A stretch of 16,061 nucleotides of DNA from Methylococcaceae bacterium (GTDB lineage Bacteria; Pseudomonadota; Gammaproteobacteria; Methylococcales; Methylomonadaceae), in contig JABFST010000167.1 of assembly GCA_013140465.1 (NCBI GenBank), positions 1-16,061 on the forward strand, read 5' to 3'. The notes under the pieces were generated by a model. The model had not been told where the DNA came from. It saw nothing but the letters and a program-made list of their open reading frames with translations, and did no database searches. Position numbers and translations under genes: made by a program. Positions 1-7,641 of the stretch are shown here, piece after piece. Each line of letters starts with the position of its first letter. Within the stretch, counting starts at the first letter, position 1.

Positions 1-35
1 GGGTTGGGGTGGGTTCTGAATAATTTCGTGATAAG

Positions 36-899
36 TTAATAGGCTTGTGCCAAATAGGCATCAATCATGGGCTTATAGCCATCCTTATAGCTAGGGTATA
101 TAAAAGGATAGCCCAAGGCTTTAAGCTGTTGGTTACGGCAACGTTTGTTCATTGTCACACCCTCTAAGTCCCTCATCGTTGGTGTAGGACAGTGCATTTG
201 TGCCGCTATCCATGCAATAACCTCCCATTGCGGGGCTGGGTCGTCATCGCTCGCCAGATAACACGGGGCCAAGCTGTCGCCAGCCAAGCCACGCGCCAAC
301 AAAAACGCCAACACGGCTACGCAGTCATCCTGATGGATGCGGTTGGTGTAATACGGGGGCGTATGCTGGATGGCTGGGGTGGTTTGTGCCAAGCGCAACA
401 AATATTCGCGCCCTGGCCCGTATATGCCCGAAAACCTGACGACAATATTGCCGGGATTTGCCGCCAACACTTGTTGTTCAGCTTGTTTTATCAGCTGGCT
501 GCTTGGCTCTGTAGGTTGGGTAGCCGATGCTTCATCCACCCATTCGCCTTGGGTTTGCCCATAAACGCTGGTAGATGACACAAATATCCAGCGCGGCGTG
601 GACGCGGCCTTGGCAAATAGCCCCAACAGCTGGGTCAGTCCTGTGCCGTATACGTCCTGATAGCTTTGTACGTTGCCGCGCCCATCGGGGGACACGATAA
701 AATACACCCAGTCAAAATCCGTGGGCAATCCCGCCAAGCTTTCGGGCTTCGCCAAATCGGCGCTGAGATAGCGCAGCTGGCGATCAGCCGCTTTGGGCGG
801 ATGGCGTTTAAGCCCTGTCACCTGATGGCCTTGTTCTGATAAGAGATGTGCGAGTGGCATGCCGAGTTGGCCGCAACCGACGATGAGTATTTTTGCCAT
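36..899 (-). CDS. YeeZ-like NAD(P)-binding SDR family protein
   Basis: This 287-aa protein is an extended short-chain dehydrogenase/epimerase-type enzyme of the YeeZ group, probably cytosolic. The N-terminus (residues 4-13) is a Rossmann beta strand followed by a GxxGxxG-type dinucleotide loop (GCGQLG). An SSTSVYG segment near residues 108-114 is the usual epimerase/dehydratase strand-loop. I see no clear YxxxK catalytic pair at the expected spacing, which also holds for several YeeZ-type proteins, so the substrate cannot be named. It starts 43 bases after the DUF523-DUF1722 gene on the same strand, so the two are probably co-transcribed. The ribosome-binding site is weak. Composition matches the core genes to its right. 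Family assignment is fairly sure; the reaction is unknown. Confidence 0.85.
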   Translation of the reverse strand: MAKILIVGCGQLGMPLAHLLSEQGHQVTGLKRHPPKAADRQLRYLSADLAKPESLAGLPTDFDWVYFIVSPDGRGNVQSYQDVYGTGLTQLLGLFAKAASTPRWIFVSSTSVYGQTQGEWVDEASATQPTEPSSQLIKQAEQQVLAANPGNIVVRFSGIYGPGREYLLRLAQTTPAIQHTPPYYTNRIHQDDCVAVLAFLLARGLAGDSLAPCYLASDDDPAPQWEVIAWIAAQMHCPTPTMRDLEGVTMNKRCRNQQLKALGYPFIYPSYKDGYKPMIDAYLAQAY

Positions 900-942
900 A
901 GCGTAGTTTCTTAGGGTTATGGAGTGATAGCCAGCAAGGCCC

Positions 943-1878
943 TTACAACTGGTTAATCAGTTGCAGTTCTTGCGGATAAGGTGACATATAGTAGGAGTCT
1001 TCTATATAAGGGTCGGGGCATTTGCGAAAATGGTGCTTAAACAAGGTTAAAGGCACGATCAACGGTATCTCGCCGTGCCGATAACGTTCTATCAATTCGC
1101 AAAGCTCGGCTTTTTCATCGGCACTCAGCTGTTTTTTTAGATAGCCTTGGATATGTTGCAAGACATTGACATGGTTGCTGCGTTTGACCACCACTTTAAG
1201 CGTTTGCATCAGCTGCAAAATATACTGCCCCGCCCGCTCTGCCAAGTTTTCTTTGGTTAGCCCCGCTAATAACTGGCCTAAGTCACGATAATCGGCATGG
1301 CTCATGATGATGAGTTTGTGGCGGGCATGAAAAGTCGTCAGGCTTTGCAAACTTAAGCCAGCTTGCAGCATGGTTTTCCAGCGATACAGCACATAAACGC
1401 GCTGGATAAAGTTTTCGCGCAAGCCCGGATCGCCCAAACGCCCTTCTTCCTCTACAGGCAACAGTGGATTGTTGCGCATCATTTCCTCGGCGAAAATGCC
1501 TACGCCCTGCCGGTGTGGCTGCCCGCCTTCATACACCTTCACCCGTTCCATGCCACAACTGGGCGAATCTTTTTTTAAGATATAGCCACAGACATCGGCG
1601 AGTGGCGCGGTTTGTTGCGCTGCCGCCGCGCGTAACGCATCGGTCACGTCTAGGCTAGGGTCTTTAACGCCTACGCAGCGGATGCCATCGCCCTTTTTAA
1701 GCAAATGTATGGTGGGTCGGGGTATGCCCAAGCCTATCGCCACTTCTGGGCAATACGGACGAAATTCAAAATAGTTGCCTAAAGTGCCAATAATATAAGC
1801 ATCACTTTTATGTCCGCCGTCATAGCGCACGCGTTCGCCTAACAAACAGCTGCTGATGCCTATAGGGATTTTTTTCAT
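943..1878 (-). CDS. DUF523 and DUF1722 domain-containing protein (YbgA-type)
   Basis: This 311-aa protein has two domains. The N-terminal DUF523 part (about residues 1-150) carries the family's cysteine pattern: SSCLLGERVRYDG near residue 9, PYCPEVAIGLGIPRP near 42 and DSPSCGM near 105. These cysteines could bind a metal or an Fe-S cluster. The C-terminal DUF1722/YbgA part (about 165-305) is helical, with HARHKLIIMSH and a YxSPYPxEL ending typical of that family. The fusion is common in proteobacteria, sometimes next to photolyase genes, but no photolyase is visible here. Its biochemical role is not established. It is the first gene of a likely leftward operon with the SDR gene. The gap in front of it holds a small mobile element. 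Confidence 0.9.
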   Translation of the reverse strand: MKKIPIGISSCLLGERVRYDGGHKSDAYIIGTLGNYFEFRPYCPEVAIGLGIPRPTIHLLKKGDGIRCVGVKDPSLDVTDALRAAAAQQTAPLADVCGYILKKDSPSCGMERVKVYEGGQPHRQGVGIFAEEMMRNNPLLPVEEEGRLGDPGLRENFIQRVYVLYRWKTMLQAGLSLQSLTTFHARHKLIIMSHADYRDLGQLLAGLTKENLAERAGQYILQLMQTLKVVVKRSNHVNVLQHIQGYLKKQLSADEKAELCELIERYRHGEIPLIVPLTLFKHHFRKCPDPYIEDSYYMSPYPQELQLINQL

Positions 1879-2211
1879 GGGGGACTCCGTGGGCGGCTTA
1901 TAAATATCATGCCGACCAAATTAGGGGTGGATAACAGATGATTAAATATATCGTGATATTTAAAGCTATCTAGGCGTTGATGGCGTTCGTTTAAGGTCTT
2001 AAGCTATTGAGACTGTGAAAGAATTAACGCAAGCTTGCTCATCGGAGTGAAAAACAAGTTTTTCACTAAAACAACTAATTAAAACAAAGCCTTACTAAAA
2101 TAAAAATACCATTTTGTGATTATTTGAAATACTTTCACAGTCTCTATTGCCACAACTACTTTTTTTGCCCTAAGCCACGCGTTAATATTGGGACATCAAA
2201 CTAACCACAAC
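1879..2211. other. Intergenic region with a small mobile element
   Basis: This 333-base gap lies between the start of the DUF523-DUF1722 gene and the end of the rbgA gene, both on the minus strand. The part next to the DUF523 start must hold that operon's promoter, but I cannot pick a convincing -35/-10 pair. The middle is occupied by the inverted-repeat element at 2010-2143. I find no credible small ORF. Confidence 0.5.
2010..2143. mobile_element. MITE-like element with 12-bp terminal inverted repeats
   Basis: The ends are perfect inverted repeats: AGACTGTGAAAG (2010-2021) and CTTTCACAGTCT (2132-2143). The hexamer CTATTG flanks the element directly on both sides (2004-2009 and 2144-2149), as expected for a target-site duplication. 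The same bases can be read as a 13-bp repeat with a 4-bp TATT duplication, so the exact length of each is ambiguous. The AT-rich, non-coding interior has a perfect 10-bp hairpin, AGTGAAAAAC/GTTTTTCACT, at 2046-2067. There is no transposase, so it would be moved in trans. A related pair of ends occurs at 12513-12600. I cannot assign the parent insertion sequence family. Confidence 0.65.
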
Positions 2212-3126
2212 TTAAGACTTATTTTTTTGCAGCCGTGCTTTTTTCTTAGCCGCTTTTTCTGCGCGTATCTGTGCCAATTCGACCAATTCTTGCTCCATCA
2301 TTGCGGGGGTTTCCAAGCTGATACGGCCTATCATGCCCGCCCTTAACTCAGCCAGTAAAATTTTGGCTACCCTATCCATATCAACGTTGCCACCCGCACG
2401 CAAACAGCCACGGCTTTTGGCGATAGCCTCTAACAATTGTTGTTCTGTGCCGGGCAATTCGGGTAGTTGGTAGCGGGTTTTCAGCAACTCGGGATAATGC
2501 TGCAATAAATACTCGGCGGCAAAAAATGCAATTTGCGCGTGGTCGATAGCCGTGTCCTTAATCGCACCCGTCGTAGCCAAACGGTAGCCTGTGTTTGGAT
2601 TTTCCAAGTTAGGCCAAAGCACACCTGGGGTGTCCAACAACACAATCCCGTTGCCTAAGGCGATGCGCTGCTGCATTTTGGTGATGGCAGGTTCATTGCC
2701 AGTCTTGGCTATCATCCGCCCTGCCAGCACATTAATCAGCGTCGATTTGCCCACATTCGGGATGCCGACAATTAAGGTGTTGATAAGTTTAACGCTGGCG
2801 GCCTTATCGGGCAGCATCTTATGGCACAAATCCGATAATTGGCGGATTTTTTCGGGTTGCGAGACTGTCACCGCCAGCGTTTTAACGCCTTGCTCCAACT
2901 CCAAATAGCTTTGCCATTCTTGGGTCATGACAGGATCAGCCAAGTCGGTTTTGCTGAGTATTTTGATGCACGGCTTATCGCCGCGTAAAGTTGCCAACAT
3001 CGGGTTTTGGCTGCTGAACGGAATTCTGGCATCCAAAACCTCAATGACCAAATCAACCTGGTGCAAGGTTGTTTTGATCTCTTTGCTGGCCTTGTGCATG
3101 TGACCGGGGTACCACTGAATGAGCAT
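2212..3126 (-). CDS. ylqF: Ribosome biogenesis GTPase YlqF/RbgA
   Basis: This 304-aa protein is a circularly permuted GTPase of the YlqF/RbgA family, which acts late in assembly of the large ribosomal subunit. The G motifs come in permuted order: DAR (G5-like, 32-34), KTDL (G4, 59-62, with Ser instead of Asn before the Lys), GIPNVGKST (G1/P-loop, 121-129) and DTPG (G3, 165-168). The start MLIQWYPGHMHKA is the hallmark N-terminus of the family. The C-terminal part is the helical RNA-contacting region and ends in a very basic Lys/Arg-rich tail. It is transcribed divergently from yfbR, sharing a 122-base promoter region. Identification is firm. Confidence 0.95.
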   Translation of the reverse strand: MLIQWYPGHMHKASKEIKTTLHQVDLVIEVLDARIPFSSQNPMLATLRGDKPCIKILSKTDLADPVMTQEWQSYLELEQGVKTLAVTVSQPEKIRQLSDLCHKMLPDKAASVKLINTLIVGIPNVGKSTLINVLAGRMIAKTGNEPAITKMQQRIALGNGIVLLDTPGVLWPNLENPNTGYRLATTGAIKDTAIDHAQIAFFAAEYLLQHYPELLKTRYQLPELPGTEQQLLEAIAKSRGCLRAGGNVDMDRVAKILLAELRAGMIGRISLETPAMMEQELVELAQIRAEKAAKKKARLQKNKS

Positions 3127-3177
3127 AATATTAAAGAGTGTGATGGCGATGGGGAGCGGGTAAAATGGCCTTAACGT

Positions 3178-3191
3178 GCCTAACGTTAGGC
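3178..3191. promoter_or_regulatory. 14-bp perfect palindrome in the ylqF-yfbR divergent promoter region
   Basis: GCCTAACGTTAGGC is a perfect palindrome about 60 bases upstream of the yfbR start and 50 bases upstream of ylqF. A partial extra copy of its half-site (GGCCTTAACG) lies directly to its left. Its position between two divergent genes suits an operator, but no regulator is known from this window and the match could be chance. Confidence 0.3.
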
Positions 3192-3248
3192 CGGACTAAC
3201 CGAACACGATACCAGATTGCAGCCTTAACCCGTAGGAAATTCAGTACC

Positions 3249-3854
3249 ATGAGCAATATATCCGTATCCAGCAGTTTTTACGCCTACCTGTCCCGATTAA
3301 GATGGATTAAGCGCTGGGGACTTAAGCGCAACGCCCACGACGAAAATGTGATGGAACACAGCTGGGAAGTCGCGGTGATTGCGCACACGCTCGCGCTGAT
3401 TAAAAACCGCTATTATGGCGGCACGGTGGATGCCAACGCGATTGCCACCGCCGCGTTGTACCATGACATCACCGAAGTGATTACCGGGGATTTACCCACC
3501 CCGATCAAATACCATTCCAAAGCCATTAACGCGGCTTATAAACAAATAGAACAGCAAGCGGAAAATGAGCTGCTAAGCTTATTGCCCGCCGAGCTGCGCA
3601 GCGATTTTGAAGGCTTAATCCAACACGAAAAAATGCCGCCAGAGCATGTCAGCATTATCAAAGCTGCCGACAAAATTTCCGCCTATTTGAAATGCCAAGC
3701 CGAACTTAAAGCGGGGAATAGTGAATTTGAACTTGCCGCCGAACAATTGGCGTTAGCCATTAAGGCATCTGAACAAGCGGAAGTGATCTTTTTTATGCAA
3801 GCTTTTGTGCCCAGTTGCGGGCTGACTTTAGATGGGCTGATGAAAACCAATTAA
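3249..3854 (+). CDS. yfbR: 5'-deoxynucleotidase YfbR (HD-domain)
   Basis: This 201-aa HD-superfamily phosphohydrolase dephosphorylates deoxyribonucleoside 5'-monophosphates in E. coli, where it takes part in dNTP balance and thymidylate salvage. I chose the ATG at 3249 because the product then matches the usual ~200-aa length and N-terminus (SSFYAYLSRLRWIKRW). An AGGAA-type ribosome-binding site lies about 10 bases upstream; a longer reading from 3165 would add 28 uncharacteristic residues. Metal-binding residues are visible as EHS (His37) and YHD (His72, Asp73), followed by TEVITGDLPTPIKY, with Asp in KAADKISAYLKC supplying the last ligand. Its 3' end faces the HAD gene across a small mobile element. 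Confidence 0.93.
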   Translation: MSNISVSSSFYAYLSRLRWIKRWGLKRNAHDENVMEHSWEVAVIAHTLALIKNRYYGGTVDANAIATAALYHDITEVITGDLPTPIKYHSKAINAAYKQIEQQAENELLSLLPAELRSDFEGLIQHEKMPPEHVSIIKAADKISAYLKCQAELKAGNSEFELAAEQLALAIKASEQAEVIFFMQAFVPSCGLTLDGLMKTN

Positions 3855-3884
3855 CCAAAAAACCCAAACTAAGCATTCAAAATG

Positions 3885-4008
3885 GTAACTATTCAGAGCG
3901 ACTTCTAATAAGTCAAATTTACCGTAGGCTGAGCGGAGTCGAAGCCGGTTTGTTCGCTTCGACTCCGCTCAGCGAACGGCTGTTGTGCCCCGGATGCTGA
4001 ATAGTTAC
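3885..4008. mobile_element. 124-bp MITE with IS66-like ends and 8-bp target duplication
   Basis: The ends are perfect 12-bp inverted repeats: GTAACTATTCAG (3885-3896) and CTGAATAGTTAC (3997-4008). TCAAAATG directly abuts both ends (3877-3884 and 4009-4016), a perfect 8-bp target-site duplication. Ends beginning GTAA together with 8-bp duplications are the known signature of IS66-family elements, so an IS66-type transposase may mobilise it; that link is inference. The interior carries a long REP-like hairpin (3928-3973) and no ORF. It sits between the convergent ends of yfbR and the HAD gene, where the hairpin could also act as a bidirectional transcription stop. Confidence 0.75.
3928..3973. 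repeat. REP-like palindrome with an 18-bp perfect stem
   Basis: GCTGAGCGGAGTCGAAGC (3928-3945) pairs perfectly with GCTTCGACTCCGCTCAGC (3956-3973) around a 10-base loop. CCGT (3922-3925) and ACGG (3976-3979) continue the stem after a 2-base internal mismatch. This GC-rich motif resembles the TTCGACTCCGCTCAGC-type repeats that are frequent in many bacterial genomes. It lies inside the 124-bp element. Confidence 0.75.
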
Positions 4009-4036
4009 TCAAAATGTAATAAAAACCCGCTTACCG

Positions 4037-4699
4037 TTATAGCTTTAATAACGCCAACACCTGCAGCAAATCGTCCGCAACCCCATCACACAAAGCCAAC
4101 GTCAGCGGATCGACACTCGCCGCTGACGGCACTAAAACCGACCGCGCCCCAGCCTGATGCGCCGCGACGATGCCCGTGTGCGAATCCTCCAACACCAAGC
4201 ACTGGGCCACAGGCACTTGCAAGCGTTCGGCGGCGTTTAAAAACAAATCGGGGCTGGGTTTAGGCAACAGCACATCATCGCGCGTCACCACTAGTGCAAA
4301 TGCCTCGCTAATACCCGCCAACCTCAGGCATTCATGGGCATTGGCGGCAGGGCTGTTGGTCGCCAAACCGTAAGGCAAACCCTGCTCCAGCAGATAATCC
4401 AACAATTCCAAAACACCGCGCCGTAAGGCTATGCCGTGTTCTTGCACATACTCACGCCAATAGCTGCCGCACAACTGGTTAAAGTGCGGCAAATCAAACC
4501 CCTCGCCTCCAGCCGCCGCCAATTTGAGCATAATGTCTTTGCCGCCTAGCCCCGACAAACTCTGCCAAAACGCCGCTGGCGGCGCAAACCCCATCGTCTC
4601 TGCCGCCTGTTGCCACGCAATAAGATAAGTGCGTTCGGTATCCAACACCAAGCCGTCCATATCAAAAATAACGGCGGAAATATCGCCCAGCTTAAGCAC
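4037..4699 (-). CDS. HAD-superfamily hydrolase (beta-phosphoglucomutase/phosphatase-like)
   Basis: This 220-aa HAD hydrolase has all four motifs: FDMDG with nucleophile Asp13 and Asp15, ATNS (113-116), KP with Lys147, and LEDSHTG with Glu171/Asp172. The helical cap inserted after motif I makes it a subclass-I HAD like the sugar-phosphate phosphatases and beta-phosphoglucomutases. The exact substrate cannot be read from the sequence. The start is a GTG. An AAGGTG ribosome-binding site lies about 5 bases upstream, and the start overlaps the end of the upstream nucleotidyltransferase gene by 8 bases, which implies translational coupling. Its 3' end lies 28 bases from the mobile element. Confidence 0.88.
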   Translation of the reverse strand: MLKLGDISAVIFDMDGLVLDTERTYLIAWQQAAETMGFAPPAAFWQSLSGLGGKDIMLKLAAAGGEGFDLPHFNQLCGSYWREYVQEHGIALRRGVLELLDYLLEQGLPYGLATNSPAANAHECLRLAGISEAFALVVTRDDVLLPKPSPDLFLNAAERLQVPVAQCLVLEDSHTGIVAAHQAGARSVLVPSAASVDPLTLALCDGVADDLLQVLALLKL

Positions 4700-5630
4700 G
4701 GATCACCTTAATATATTCACCCGTGGCTTCGCGGCTAGAGCCTACCAACAAGCGTTGCTGGCCTGAGGGGTCTTGCTCGACCTGCCCCGAAATTTCTACT
4801 GTTTCGCCAGTAACCGCTTGCCCCGCATAAGTCGCGGTAAAGCTGACCACCGTGGCATACTGCGCATGGTCTAACACCAACAGCGACGGGTAATCAAAGG
4901 CATAAGTGTCATCCAACACTTGGCATTGCACAGTGGCAAACCCGCATTTTTGATACTGTATTGGCGCAATCACCCGCGCATCCACCCAACTTAAATCAAA
5001 CTTGCGCCCCTGTACCAAGGCTTTATTGCCCTTACGCCGCTCATGCCAAACATAGTCCTCAAAACTCAGGGCGCAAGCGCGGCGTTGATAAGACTCATGC
5101 CAATCCTGCTCATGCAAATCCTGCAACAAGCCCGCCGCAAGCAAAGCGCGGATAGCGGCACGGCAGTGCTGGAACAGCCCGCGCTCATAACACAGTAAAT
5201 CAATATCCGAGCTGGTTTTTTGTACGCCGACCAAGATGGAACCTGTCACCCCCAACTGCGACACATCAATCCCCTGCCCTTGCAATAATTGGCACAACAC
5301 CGATAAATCCGCAGTCACCGTCTCTTCAGGGCGATCTTGCAACAACTGCCGTAAGCGTTGTTGCGCCGGATAATGGCGGACAATGCGGGCAAGCGCGACC
5401 GCATGTAACTGGGCATCCAACAGCGGCGAATAATGCAGATAATCGGGGTGATGGCGGGCTAAAAACGCATTCGCCTGTTCGGTGGCAAGTTTTTCCCAAC
5501 CTGTTGCGGTCTTGATATAACGCAAAAAACACAGCACTTTGCCTTGCTCGACACCCGACGCAACAACGGCAAATATCAGCCCTTCGGCAGTTTCAACAAA
5601 ATCTTTAGATAAAATGACACGCGCCCTCAT
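4692..5630 (-). CDS. Nucleotidyltransferase-fold (Pol beta superfamily) protein of unknown function
   Basis: This 312-aa protein has a central nucleotidyltransferase core. GS at residues 130-131 is followed by SSDIDLL, giving the metal-binding pair Asp142/Asp144, and a third acidic residue is plausible at Asp212 in KFDLSWV. The full GS-x10-DxD signature suggests it is active. The N-terminal ~100 residues (with VETAEGLIFAVV and VLCFLRYIKTATGW) and a beta-rich C-terminal tail of about 65 residues are not part of the catalytic core. From memory, the N-terminal block resembles hypothetical nucleotidyltransferases common in archaea; that should be verified. It is coupled to the HAD gene by an 8-base overlap, so the two products probably act in one pathway. 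The substrate is unknown. Confidence 0.75.
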   Translation of the reverse strand: MRARVILSKDFVETAEGLIFAVVASGVEQGKVLCFLRYIKTATGWEKLATEQANAFLARHHPDYLHYSPLLDAQLHAVALARIVRHYPAQQRLRQLLQDRPEETVTADLSVLCQLLQGQGIDVSQLGVTGSILVGVQKTSSDIDLLCYERGLFQHCRAAIRALLAAGLLQDLHEQDWHESYQRRACALSFEDYVWHERRKGNKALVQGRKFDLSWVDARVIAPIQYQKCGFATVQCQVLDDTYAFDYPSLLVLDHAQYATVVSFTATYAGQAVTGETVEISGQVEQDPSGQQRLLVGSSREATGEYIKVIRA

Positions 5631-5849
5631 TAGTTGGTTGGGCTTTTAGGATAGCACATCGTGTAGGGGGGAAGGCGAACGCGTTTATAGCAACCACGCT
5701 AAACGCCATTGCCCAAAGTTTAGAAAACAGAGCGGCAGTACAACGGGCTGTATCGGCAATAAAACCAAATGTACAAGAGTAATCCGCTTAACTGTGGGTA
5801 GTGGCGGAACGAGGGAGAGGGTATAAGAACTTTTGTGTCATCGATGATT

Positions 5850-6338
5850 TTATTCTTCTGCATCAGGTGCAAGTGCTTTTAAAGCATTATCTGTTGTCCA
5901 AATGTGAACTTTATAACCATGTTGTCTATATTTTTTAGACAATTTTTCTGCTTCTAATAAAACAGAGGTATCAGTTAAACCTAAGCCTTGAATTGAATAT
6001 TCATTTGAAAACTTTAATAATGTTTCTGTAAGTTGTTCAATAGCCGCTAACTCTTTACAAGGCGTAATAATCCAAGGCATCTTATCCTTTACACAACTTT
6101 CGACAGTCTTTGCTAATCTTTCAGCTAATTGTTTTCTACGATAACCATTATTAATATGTGCAATGTGGTTGGCTAACTCAAATAAAACTGAAACAGGGAC
6201 ATAAAATTGAAAACCTTGATGAGCTGCTTGTTTAAATTTCTCATCAATAGCCTGATGTGTACTATCGTTAGAGTGTCCATCAACTTTAAATAGCTCAAGT
6301 AAATAACCTGTATCAACAACATAATAACGCTTAGTCAT
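5850..6338 (-). CDS. PIN-domain nuclease, partner of an AAA ATPase
   Basis: This 162-aa PIN-domain protein has the four acidic catalytic positions in order: Asp9 (VVDTGYLLELF), Glu54 (VLFELANHI), Asp123 (GLTDTSVL) and Asp150 (WTTDNAL). PIN domains are metal-dependent RNases or DNases. It is somewhat longer than VapC-type toxins, and no VapB-like antitoxin gene is adjacent. Instead its start overlaps the end of an ABC/OLD-like ATPase gene by 8 bases. That suggests the ATPase senses or controls the nuclease, as in two-gene defence systems. It is AT-rich compared with the core genes at 1-5630, which fits horizontal acquisition. The fold is fairly sure; the defence role is inferred. Confidence 0.8.
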   Translation of the reverse strand: MTKRYYVVDTGYLLELFKVDGHSNDSTHQAIDEKFKQAAHQGFQFYVPVSVLFELANHIAHINNGYRRKQLAERLAKTVESCVKDKMPWIITPCKELAAIEQLTETLLKFSNEYSIQGLGLTDTSVLLEAEKLSKKYRQHGYKVHIWTTDNALKALAPDAEE

Positions 6339-7641
6339 TCAAAGACTCCAACCAAGCAAGTGTATTTTTGCGTTGCTGTTTTTCGTAATCAGGTATTAAA
6401 TGTTGCTCGATAATATTATGAGTCACTGCACTACCCAAACCTTCCATTTCTAGAAATGCGTCTGCCCTTGGTAACTCTAAAAGTGGCGTAAGTTTGGCAG
6501 ACTGGCTTTCTTTATCATAATGGCATACCACCACACATGCTAATTGCTCATCTTTTAAACTATCTAAAGTGGCAGGATTATGGGTCGTCATTAAAGTCTT
6601 TAAATGACGGCGATGACTGGCTTCCCAAATTGCCTCAATTAATATATTGACTCTTGACGCATGAACGCCGTTGTCGATTTCTTCAATAAGAATGCGCGAA
6701 CCCTCGGGAACAGTTTCTAAAGCAGTAAGAATAGCCAAAGCACGGAGAGTTCCATCAGATAATAATTTTGCGCTGATTTGTTCGCCATTCGGATACTTTA
6801 AGGCGAACAATACATCACTGTTATCAGATGTTGTTATAAACTCAAAACTTTCAAACTCTTCTTCGGGTAATTGTTTTATACGGTTCAATATTTTTTCTAG
6901 CGTGTCAGGCGCGTTATTTTTTAAATAAAAAAGTACAGAAGATAGCTTAGCACCATTTTTACTTAACTGGTTTTCACCTATCTGACTATATTCCCTCATT
7001 GCACGCGGATATATATCAAATACAAAGGTATCAGTATATTTTTTTAATAAAAGCTCAGGATCTAGCTGTTCTTTATAAGATTTAGTCTGATTTTTATTAA
7101 TTGCTGAAAAAGCCGTAAGCAGTAAAACCCCAATACCCAATTTACTAATATTTTTATTTTCTGAAGAAAATAATCCTAACCCCGCTATTAAGGCCATTAA
7201 AAGTAACGCATCATTGTCCGAATAATTATTTAACACAGGTATCTGGTCAAGTAGATTTTTACCATCTACCATAGCTTGTTTATTGACTTGTAGAGTGGGT
7301 TCTAAATTTACACTAACTTGATAATTAATGTTCTGTTCTTTTTGTTCAAAAAATACCGTGTCTTTAAAGCCAATTTCAAAACTAGAATAGCCTTGCCGAC
7401 TGCAACTATTCAAACCACCTCGAATCTCAAAATCCCCATCTCGCCCCACATCAAAAATTTCATGTAAGTCACGCCCTTTAAGTAATTCTGATAATAATTC
7501 AATACCTTCAATAATATTTGATTTACCTGAACCATTACGCCCAATGAGTATAGTCATAGGCTTAGATAAATCAATTTCTGCTTCAGCAAAATTTTTAAAA
7601 TTTTTAAAAGTGTGCATGCTTTTATGTCCATTATTAACCAC
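6331..7641 (-). CDS. ABC/OLD-like AAA ATPase, putative defence module with PIN nuclease
   Basis: This 436-aa single-chain ATPase is of the AAA_15/AAA_21 type (RecF/SMC/OLD-related). It has Walker A GRNGSGKS (34-41), an ABC-signature-like LLSDGTLR (293-300), Walker B ILIEEID (317-323) and H-loop THNP (353-356). There is no TOPRIM domain after the ATPase, so the effector is presumably the overlapping PIN protein. The start is uncertain: a GTG at 7641 or an ATG at 7617 (MHTFKNFKNF), both with weak ribosome-binding sites. The second looks more like the family's usual beginning. The insertion between Walker A and signature holds two hydrophobic stretches (about 144-159 and 168-181). A clear promoter lies upstream at 7677-7706. 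The gene is AT-rich and probably foreign. Confidence 0.85.
   Translation of the reverse strand: MVNNGHKSMHTFKNFKNFAEAEIDLSKPMTILIGRNGSGKSNIIEGIELLSELLKGRDLHEIFDVGRDGDFEIRGGLNSCSRQGYSSFEIGFKDTVFFEQKEQNINYQVSVNLEPTLQVNKQAMVDGKNLLDQIPVLNNYSDNDALLLMALIAGLGLFSSENKNISKLGIGVLLLTAFSAINKNQTKSYKEQLDPELLLKKYTDTFVFDIYPRAMREYSQIGENQLSKNGAKLSSVLFYLKNNAPDTLEKILNRIKQLPEEEFESFEFITTSDNSDVLFALKYPNGEQISAKLLSDGTLRALAILTALETVPEGSRILIEEIDNGVHASRVNILIEAIWEASHRRHLKTLMTTHNPATLDSLKDEQLACVVVCHYDKESQSAKLTPLLELPRADAFLEMEGLGSAVTHNIIEQHLIPDYEKQQRKNTLAWLESLND

Noticed and set aside
3165..3248. 28-residue N-terminal extension of YfbR
   Set aside because: It covers the palindrome and promoter region, and the residues do not resemble YfbR. 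The ATG at 3249 gives the usual length.
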